Shown in pieces: positions 1-7,454 of a stretch of DNA of 64,000 bases. Location of the stretch: positions 69,501 to 133,500 of the forward strand of contig JANCRA010000120.1 of NCBI GenBank assembly GCA_024362935.1, given 5' to 3'. Source of the stretch: Setophaga petechia. Taxonomy: Eukaryota > Chordata > Aves > Passeriformes > Parulidae. A program made the translations under genes and the position numbers. The notes below the pieces were generated by a model, which ran no database searches, was not told the DNA's origin, and was given only the letters and a program-made list of their open reading frames with translations. Position 1 is the first letter of the stretch. The number at the start of each line of letters is the position of its first letter.

Positions 1-3000
1 ACGGAAAAGCTAATTGCTACACAGCACTGGGATTGTGTTAGCAGCTTGCAAAGTGATAGAAAACAGTACTTGCCCACTCTCTTGCCTTTCCCTTCACATT
101 AATACTTGAAAGGAAGGCGTCATAGACAACTTTCTTTTACTTGTTTCAAAACACTCTGCAGCCCTCTGTGCAACTTCTACAACACGATAGGAGATGTTTA
201 GTGAGCAGGAAGGTTTTCTCCTTGTGAAACATAGTGAAAAAGCTATTTGCTTAGATGTAGGTGACCAGAAACACTTACTGCAGTGCACTGACAAGCTAAT
301 TGCTACACAGCACTGCGATTGTGTTAGCAGCTTACAATCGGATAGAAAACAGTATTTTCCCACTCTCTTGCCTTTCCCTTCACATTAATACTTGAAAGGA
401 AGGCGTCTTAGACAACTTTCTTTTTCTTGTTGCAAAAAACTCTGCAGCCCTCTGTGCAACCCCTAGAACACGATAGGAGATGTTTAGTGAGCAGGAAGGT
501 TTTCTCCTTGCGATACATAGTGAAAAAGCTATTTGCTTAGATGTAGGTAACAAGAAACACTTACTGCAGTGCAGTGACAAGCTAATTGCTACACAGCACT
601 GGGATGGTGTAAGCAGCTTGCAAAGTGATAGAAAACAGTACTTTCCCACTCTCTTGCCTTTCCATTTACATCATAACTTGAAAGGAAGGCGTCTTAGACA
701 ACTTTCTTTTTCTTGCTGCAAAACACACTGCAGCCCTCTGTGCAACTTCTAGAACACGATAGGAGATACTTAGTGAGCAGGAAGGTTTTCTCCTTGCGAG
801 ACATACTGAAAAAGTTTTTTCCTTTATATAGGTGACAAGAAACACTTACTGCAGTGCACTGAAAAGCTAATTGCTACACAACACTGGGATGGTGGAAACA
901 GCTTTCAAAAGGATAGAAAACAGTACCTTTCCACTCTCTCGCCTTTTCCATTCACATTAATAGTTGAAAGGAAGGCGTCTTAGACAACTTTCTTTTTCTT
1001 GTTGCAAAACACTCTGCAGCCCTCTTTTCAACCCATAGAACACGATCAGAGATGTTTAGTGAGGAGGAAAGTTTTCTCCTTGCGAGACATAGTGAAAAAG
1101 CTATTTGCTTAGATGTAGGTGACAAGAAACACTTACTGCAGTGCAGTGAAAAGCTAATTGCTACACAGCGCTGGGATTGTGTTAGCAGCTTGCAAAATGA
1201 TAGAAGACAGTACTTTCCCACTCTCTTGCCTTTCCATTCACGTTAATACTTGAAAGGAAGGCGTCTTAGACAACTTTCTTTTTCTTGTTACAAAACACTT
1301 TGCAGCCCTCTGTGCAACTTCTAGAACACGATAGGAGATGTTTAGTTAGCAGGAAGGTTTTCTCGTTGCGAGACATAGTGAAAAAGCAATTGGCTTAGAT
1401 GTAGGTAACACGAAACAGTTACTGCAGTACACTGACAAGCTAATTGCTACACAGCACTGGGATTGTGTTAGCAGCTCTCAAAGTGCTAGAAAACAGTACT
1501 TTCCCACTCTCTTGCCTTTCCTTTCACATTAACACTTGAAAGGAAGGCGTCTTAGACAACTTTCTTTTTCTTGCTGCAAAACACACTGCAGCCCTCCGTG
1601 CAACCCCTAGAACACGACAGGAGATGATCAGTGAGCAGCAACGTTTTCTCCTTGCGAGACATAGTGAAAAAGCTATTTGCTTAGATATAGGTAACAAGAA
1701 ACACTTACTGCAGTGTACTGAAAAGCTAATTGCTACACAGCACTGGGATTGTGTTAGCAGCTTGCAAAGTGATAGAAAACAGTACTTTCCCACTCTCTTG
1801 CCTTTCCCTTCACATTAATACTTGAAAGGAAGGCGTCTTAGACAACTTTCTTTTTCTTGTTGCAAAATCCTCTGCAGCCCTCTGTGCAACTTCTACAACA
1901 TGATGGAAATTGGTTAGTGAGCAGGAAGGTTTTCTCCTTGCGAGACATAGTGAAAAAGCTATTTGCTTAGATGTAGGTAACAAGAAACAATTACTGCAGA
2001 GCAGTGTGAAGCTAATTGCTACACAGCACTGGGATTGTGTTAGCAGCTTCCAAAGTGATAGAAAACAGTACTTTCTCACTCTCTTGCCTTTCAATTCACA
2101 TTAATACTTGAAAGGAAGGCGTCTTAGACAACTTTCTTTTTCTTGTTGCAAAAAACTCTGCAGCCCTCTCTGCAACCCCTAGAAAACGGTTGGAGATGTT
2201 TAGTGAGCAGGAAGGTTTTCTCCTTGCATTACATATTGAAAAAGCTATTTGCTTAGATGTAGGTAACAAGAAACACTTACTGCAGTGCAGTGACAAGCTA
2301 ATTGCTACACAGCACTGGGATTGTGTAAGCAGCTTGCAAAGTGCTAGAAAAGAGTACTTTCCCACTCTCTTGCCTTTCCCTTCACATTAATACTTGAAAG
2401 GAAGGCGTCTTAGACAACTTTCTTCTTCTTGTTACAAAACCCTCTGCAGCCCTCTGTGCAACTTCTACAACATGATGGAAAGTGGTTAGTGAGCAGAAAG
2501 GTTTTCTCGTTGCGAGACATAGTGAAAAAGCTATTTGCTTAGATGTAGGTGACAAGAAACACTTACTGCAGTGCACAGAAAAGGTAATCGCTACACAACA
2601 CTGGGATTGTGTAAGCAGCTTGCAAAGTGCTAGAAAACAGTACTTTCCCACTCTCTTGCCTTTCCCTTCACATTAATACTTGAAAGGAAGGCATCTTAGA
2701 CAACTTTCTTTTTCTTGTGTCAAAAAACTCTGCAGCCCTCTCTGCAACATCTGCAACACGATGGAAGTGGTTTACTGAGCAGGAAGGTTTTCTCCTTGCG
2801 AGACATAGTGAAAAAGCTATTTGCTTAGATGTAGGTGACAAGAAACACTTACTGCAGTGCACTGAACAGCTAACTGCTACACAGGACTGCGATTGTGTTA
2901 GCAGCCTGCAAAGTGCTAGAAAACAGTACTTTCCCACTCTCTTGCCTTTCCCTTCACATTAATACTTGAAAGGAAGGCGTCTTAGACGACTTTCTTTTAT

Positions 3001-4678
3001 ATTTTGCAAAACACACTGCAGCCCTCTGTGCAACTTCTACAACACGATGGAAGTTGTTTAGTGAGCAGCAACGTTTTCCCCTTGCGAGACAAAGTGAAAA
3101 AGCTATTTGCTCAGATGTAGGTATCAAGAAACACTTACTGCCGTGCACTGACAAGCTAATTGCTACACAGCACTGCGATTGTGTTAGCAGCTTGCAAAGT
3201 GCTAGAAAACAGTACTTTCCCACTCTCTTGCCTTTCCCTACACATTAATACTTGAAAGGAAGGCGTCTTAGACAACTTTGTTTTTCTTGTTACAGAACAC
3301 ACTGCAGCCCTCTGTGCAACTTCTAGAACACGATAGGAGATGTTTAGTGAGCAGGAAGGTTTTCTCCTTGCGAGACAGAGTGAAAAAGCTATTTGCTTAG
3401 ATGTAGGTGACAAGAAACACTTACTGCAGTGCAGTGACAAGTTAATTGGTACACAGCACTGGGATTGTGTTAGCAGCTCTCAAAGTGAGAGAAAACAGTA
3501 CTTTCCCACTCTCTTGCCTTTCCCTTCACATTAATACTTGAAAGGAAGGCATCTTAGACAACTTTCTTTTTCTTGGGTCAAAAAACTATGCAGCCCTCTC
3601 TGCAACATCTACAACACGATGGAAGTTGTTTAGTGAGCAGGAAGGTTTTCTCCTTGCGAGACATAGTGAAAATGCTATTTGCTTAGATGTAGGTGACAAG
3701 AAACACTTACTGCAGTGCACTGAAAAGCTAACTGCTACACAGCACTGCGATTGTGTTAGCAGCTTGCAAAGTGCTAGAAAACAGTACTTTCCCACTCTCT
3801 TGCCTTTCCCTTCACATTAATACTTGAAAGGAAGGCGTCTCAGAAAACTTTCTTTTACATTTTGCAAAACACACTGCAGCCCTCTGTGCAACTTCTACAA
3901 CACGATGGAAGTTGTTTAGTGAGCAGCAACGTTTTCCCCTTGCGAGACAAAGTGAAAAAGCTATTTGCTCAGATGTAGGTATCAAGAAACACTTACTGCC
4001 GTGCACTGACAAGCTAATTGCTACACAGCACTGGGATTGTGTTAGCAGCTTGCAAAGTGCTAGAAAACAGTACTTTCCCACTCTCTTGCCTTTCCCTTCA
4101 CATTAATACCTGAAAGGAAGGCGTCTTAGACAACTTTCTTTTTCTTGTTACAGAACACACTGCAGCCCTCTGTGCAACTTCTAGAACACGATAGGAGATT
4201 TTTAGTGAGCAAGAAGGTTTTCTCCTTGCGAGACATAGTGAAAAAGCTATTTGCTTAGATGTAGGTGACTAGAAACACTTACTGCAGTGCACTGAAAAGC
4301 TAACTGCTACACAGCACTGCGATTGTGTTAGCAGCCTGCAAAGTGCTAGAAAACAGTACTTTCCCACTCTCTTGCCTTTCCATTCACATTAATACTTGAA
4401 AGGAAGGCGTCTTAGACAACTTTCTTTTTCTTGTTAGAGAACACTCTGAAGCCCTCTGTGCAACATCTACAACACGATGGAAGTTGTTTAGTGAGCAGGA
4501 AGGTTTTCTCCTTGCGAGACATAGTGAAAAAGCTATTTGCATAGATGTAGGTGACAAGAAACACGTACTGCAATGCAGTGGCAAGTCAATTGGTACACAG
4601 CACTGGGATTGTGTTAGCAGCTCTCAAAGTGATAGAAAATAGTACTTTCCCACTCTCTTGCCTTTCCCTTCGCATTAA
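1..4678 (+). repeat. Array segment 1: partial monomer plus 16 monomers
   Basis: A partial monomer (1-102) is followed by exactly 16 x 286 bp (103-4678). Monomers up to about 2.7 kb are unusually diverse. The unit at 675-960, for example, carries cctttatatagg and a degenerate centre, and several share the mark agtgatag. From 2677 on the subtypes become the common ones: a K/Y hybrid (2677-2962), Q (2963-3248), R (3249-3534), a T-like unit (3535-3820), Q (3821-4106), an unclassified unit (4107-4392) and LS (4393-4678), the left shoulder of the first cassette. Positions 1 to about 2805 match 10451 to about 13255, and 2867 onward matches 10736 bp further on. There is no credible gene. Confidence 0.95.
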
Positions 4679-4685
4679 TACTTGA

Positions 4686-5162
4686 AAGGAAGGCGTCTTA
4701 GACAACTTTCTTTTTCTTGCTGCAAAACATTCTGCAGCCCTCTGTGCAACCTGTACATCACGATGGAAGTTGTTTAATGAGCAGGAACATTTTCTCCTAG
4801 TGAGAGATAGTGAAAAAGCTTTTTGCTTAGATGTAGGTTACCACAGGCAGTTACTGCAGTGCACTGCAAAGCTAATAGATGCACAACACTGGGATTGTTT
4901 GCCCAGCTTGCAAAGTGATAGAAAACAGTACCTTTCCACTCTTCCTGCCTTTTCCATGCACATTACTATTCGAATGGAAAGAATTTTAGACAACTTTCTT
5001 TGGCTTCTTGCAAAACACTCTGCACACCTGCCTGCAATCTCTAGAAGTCGATGGGAGATATTTTCTGAACTGGCTCAGTTTCTCTTTGCAAGACATGGGG
5101 AAAAAGCAATTTGCTTCGATATAGGTGAAAAGAGGCACCTACTACAGTGCACTGCAAGCTAA
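4686..5162 (+). other. Open frame across M and D1 (possible coding relic)
   Basis: This stretch stays open for about 159 codons from the TGA at 4683-4685 and reads straight through the M/D1 boundary, which ordinary monomers close with TAA and TGA. It contains two copies of one motif order: LDNF, then AKHSA, then RWxxF, then a FL(L/F)xR(D/H)xEKA(F/I)C run, then LLQCT. The M and D1 anchors are 288 bp apart, i.e. 96 codons. There is no ATG in a convincing position; the most obvious internal start is a TTG at 4770. The frame ends at TAA after a 1-nt deletion in D1 (ctgcaagc for ctgcaaagc). It is present in all seven cassettes. I do not recognise the protein, and it may be a decayed repeat-protein exon or chance. 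Confidence 0.3.
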
Positions 5163-5259
5163 TTGCTGCACAACACGCAGATTGTGTAAGCAGGTTGCAA
5201 ACTGATAGAAAACAGTACCTCTCCCTTCTCCTGCCTTTTCTATTCACATTTCTATTTGA

Positions 5260-5640
5260 ATGCAAGGCGTTTTAGACAACTTTCTTTTGCTTCTTGCAAA
5301 ACACTCTGCACACCTGCCTGCAATCTCTAGAACTCGATGGGAGATGTTTTCTGAACTGGCTCAGTTTCTCCTTGCGAGACATGGGGAAAAAGCAATTTGC
5401 TTAGATGCAGGTGAAAAGAGGCACCTACTACAGTGCACTGAAAAACTAATTGCTGCACAACTCTGGGATTGTGTAAGCAGCTTACAAACAGATAGAAAAC
5501 AGCACCTTTCCACTCTCCTGCCTTTTCCATTCGCATTACTATTCGAATGGCAGCAGTTTTGGACAACTTTCTTTTGCTTCTTGCAAAACACTCTGCACAC
5601 CTCCGTGCAACTTCTAGAAAAAATGAGAGTTGTTTTCTGA
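5260..5640 (+). other. Open frame across D2 into D3 (possible coding relic)
   Basis: This is a 126-codon frame with a true ATG, running through D2 in the same motif register as the M/D1 frame: LDNFLLLLAKHSAHL, RWEMFSE, FLLARHGEKAICLD, LLQCTEKL, LWDCVSSLQ. At the D2/D3 boundary it slips into another register (EWQQFWTTF in place of LDNF) and soon stops at 5638-5640. It is copied identically or nearly so in all cassettes. It has no signal peptide or recognised domain, and its amphipathic character is only suggestive. The slip argues against a working protein. Confidence 0.25.
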
Positions 5641-5691
5641 ACTGGTACAGTTTCTCCTGAAGAGATATAATGCAAACGCTATTGGCTTAGA

Positions 5692-5976
5692 TGTAGTAAC
5701 AATAGGCAATTATTACAGTGCACTGCAAAGTCAATCGTAGTAGAACACTGGGATTGTGTGTCCAGCTTGCAAACTGGTAGAAAACAGTACCTATCCGCTC
5801 TCCTGCATTTTCCCTTTCCAGGAACATTCGAATTGATGGCTTTTTTGGACAAGTTACTTTTTCTTGTTGCAAAACACTCTGCAGAGCTGCCTGCAAGCTC
5901 TAGAGCACAATGGGAGGTTTTTTGTGAACAGACACAGTTTCTCCTGGCGAGACATAATGAAAAAGCTTTTTGCTAA
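5692..5976 (+). other. Open frame across D3 into D4 (possible coding relic)
   Basis: After a 1-nt deletion in D3 (tgtagtaac), the ancestral register is open through LLQCTAKS, HWDCVSSLQ, FPFPGTFELM, LDKLLFLVAKHSAEL and FLLARHNEKAFC. It therefore crosses the D3/D4 boundary in frame, and ends at TAA (5974-5976) exactly where the GC block begins. No ATG opens it; a GTG at 5758 is the nearest alternative start. This is the second boundary in the cassette that reads through in the same register, supporting a repeat of about 96 codons. Confidence 0.25.
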
Positions 5977-6025
5977 GGTGTAGCCGGCAGGAGACGCTAA
6001 AGACCAGGAGACGGAGCACTGTGCC

Positions 6026-6043
6026 TTTAAGCGCCGCTTCCGG
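6026..6043 (+). promoter_or_regulatory. TTTAAG box plus ETS-like core
   Basis: TTTAAG at 6026-6031 and CTTCCGG at 6037-6043 lie 5 bp apart in a CpG-rich context. ETS sites beside a weak TATA-like box are typical of vertebrate CpG-island promoters. Both words are unchanged in all seven GC blocks, at GC-block offsets +51 and +62. The direction of any transcription cannot be read from these words alone. Confidence 0.4.
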
Positions 6044-6105
6044 GTGTCTCTCGGCCGTAGCTGTTCTCCGGAGCACGCCGCGATCGGCGTAACGACACCA
6101 GATTC

Positions 6106-6115
6106 TTCGCGCCAA
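6106..6115 (+). promoter_or_regulatory. E2F-like site TTCGCGCCAA
   Basis: TTCGCGCCAA closely matches the E2F/DP consensus (TTTSSCGC on the opposite strand). It sits 62 bp downstream of the ETS-like core and recurs at GC-block offset +131 in every copy. It also lies inside a TTCTT/AAGAA stem. If bound, it would tie array transcription to the cell cycle; that is inference. Confidence 0.4.
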
Positions 6116-6199
6116 GAAGCGTCTTCTCCTTCTCCGGGAAACAGAGACTGCGGCAGCTTCTGAACGGCGAACTACGAAGGGGCACAAAACTGGGATTGG

Positions 6200-6205
6200 G
6201 TAAGC
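6200..6205 (+). other. Splice-donor-like TGG|GTAAGC after the GC block
   Basis: In the resumed monomer the usual gattgtgttagcag reads gattgggtaagcag, which makes a donor-like G|GTAAGC at 6200. It lies about 170 bp downstream of the TTTAAG box. All seven cassettes have it at GC-block offset +225. Acceptor-like pyrimidine tracts ending in ttgttacag occur in downstream monomers. No transcript evidence is available. Confidence 0.25.
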
Positions 6206-7314
6206 AGCTTTCAAAGTGATAGAAAACAGTACTTTCCCACTCTCTTGCCTTTCCCTTCACATTAATACTTGAAAGGAAGGCATCTTAGACAACTTTCTTT
6301 TACTTTTTGCAAAACACACTGCAGTCCTCTGTGCAACTTCTAGAGCACGATAGGAGATGTTTAGTGAGAGGAAGGTTTTCTCCTGGCGAGACAGAGTGAA
6401 AAAGCTATTTGCTCAGATGTAGGTGACAAGAAACACTTACTGCAGTGCACTGAAAAGCTTACTGCTACACAGCACTAGGATTGTGTTAGCAGCCTGCAAA
6501 GTGCTAGAAAACAGTACTTTCCCACTCTCTTGCCTTTCCCTTCACATTAATACTTGAAAGGAAGGCGTCTTAGACAACTTTATTTACATTTTGCAAAACA
6601 CACTGCAGCCCTCTGTGCAACTTCTACAACACGATGGAAGTTGTTTAGTGAGCAGGAACGTTTTCCCCTTGCGAGACAAAGGGAAAAAGCTATTTGCTTA
6701 GATGTAGGTGACAAGAAACACTTACTGCCGTGCACTGAAAAGCTAATTGCTACACAGAACTGGGATTGTGTTAGCAGCTTGCAAAGTGCTAGAAAACAGT
6801 ACTTTCCCACTCTCTTGCCTTTCCCTTCACATTAATACTAGAAAGGAAGGCGTCTTAGACAACTTTGTTTTTCTAGCTGCAAAACACACTGCAGCCCTCT
6901 GTGCAACTTTTAGAACACGACAGGAAATGTTTAGTGAGCAGGAAGGTGTTCTCCTTGCGAGACATAGTGAAAAAGCTTTTTGCTTAGATGTAGGTGACAA
7001 GAAACACTTACTGCAGTGCACTGAACAGCTAATTGCTACACAGCACTGGGATTGTGTTAGCAGCCTGCAAAGTGCTAGAAAACAGTACTTTCCCACTCTC
7101 TTGCCTTTCCATTCACATTAATACTTGAAAGGAAGGCGTCTTAGACAGCTTTCTTTTTCTTGTGTCAAAAAACTCTGCGGCCCTCTCTGCAACATCTGCA
7201 ACACGATGGAAGTGGTTTAGTGAGCAGGAAGGTTTTCTCCTTGCGAGACATAGTGAAAAAGCTATTTGCTTAGATGTAGGTGACAAGAAACACTTACTGC
7301 AGTGCACTGAAAAG

Positions 7315-7454
7315 GTAATTGCTACACAGAACTGGGATTGTGTTAGCAGCTTGCAAAGTGCTAGAAAACAGTACTTTCCAACTCTCTTGCCTTTCCCTTC
7401 ACATTAATACTTGAAAGGAAGGCGTCTTAGACAACTTTCTTTTTCTTGTTACAG
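7315..7454 (+). other. Intron-like interval from K monomer to Y monomer
   Basis: The K monomer has a donor-like AAAG|GTAATT (GT at 7315-7316). The following monomer has a strong pyrimidine tract ending ttcttgttacag (AG at 7453-7454), giving a 140-nt interval. The same pairing recurs wherever a K monomer with gaaaaggtaattg is followed by a ttacag monomer, for example 63442-63581, also 140 nt. Most monomers have gaaaagctaa instead and lack the donor. These signals may be chance products of an AT-rich satellite. Confidence 0.2.

Larger units (their letters stand above)
4679..6182 (+). repeat. Cassette copy 1 (M-D1-D2-D3-D4-GC block)
   Basis: Sub-units: M 4679-4966, D1 4967-5252, D2 5253-5538, D3 5539-5825, truncated D4 5826-5974, GC block 5975-6182. 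The rest of the interrupted monomer resumes at 6183 and ends at 6265. The D units differ from ordinary monomers throughout: ctgaactggctcag replaces gtgagcaggaagg, cacacctgcctgcaa replaces cagccctctgtgcaa, and cgaatgg at the boundary replaces the TAA/TGA stop pair. Copies 1 and 2 share gattgtttgccc in M and gcagagctgcc in D4, which sets them apart from the other five. The cassette is far more uniform between copies than ordinary monomers are. Whether it is an ancestral fragment or an insertion cannot be decided here. Confidence 0.93.
5975..6182 (+). promoter_or_regulatory. GC-rich, CpG-island-like block, copy 1
   Basis: The block is 208 bp and about 61% GC, with about 23 CpG by hand count (observed/expected about 1.2), against about 3 CpG per 286-bp monomer around it. 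It contains a CTCF-like word at 5984-5998 (12 of 15 to the core I recall), a TATA-like TTTAAG at 6026-6031, CTTCCGG (an ETS core on the minus strand) at 6037-6043, the palindrome CTCCGGAG, a CGCCG/CGGCG stem with a CGAT loop, and TTCGCGCCAA (E2F-like) at 6106-6115. The left junction is blurred because ctaaggtgtag still resembles the monomer's cttagatgtag. The right junction is abrupt. This copy ends in cgaaggggcac where the others have cgaagcggcac. Promoter or insulator function is inferred. Confidence 0.6.

Noticed and set aside
94..363. 89-codon minus-strand Cys-rich frame repeated through the array as a gene family
   Set aside because: It starts at GTG, overlaps the plus-strand frame, changes residues with each monomer subtype, and has no recognisable domain. 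The repetition is a consequence of the satellite.
6106..6122. CENP-B box
   Set aside because: A TTCG followed by an A at the right spacing occurs near the E2F-like site, but the required CGGG at the 3' part is missing. I found no match in ordinary monomers by eye, so a centromeric role is not supported.
5975..6182. GC block as a transposon insertion
   Set aside because: I see no terminal inverted repeats, no target-site duplication and no A-rich tail. It replaces about 52 bp of monomer instead of being inserted cleanly.
5975..6182. tRNA, 5S rRNA or other polymerase III gene in the GC block
   Set aside because: I could not find A-box or B-box words or a T-run terminator at the right spacing. 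The short stems do not form a cloverleaf.
5900..6214. 104-codon minus-strand Arg-rich frame through the GC block
   Set aside because: The Arg and Ala runs follow from the GC-rich composition, the frame joins two unrelated sequence parts, and it has no family resemblance. It recurs only because the cassette does.
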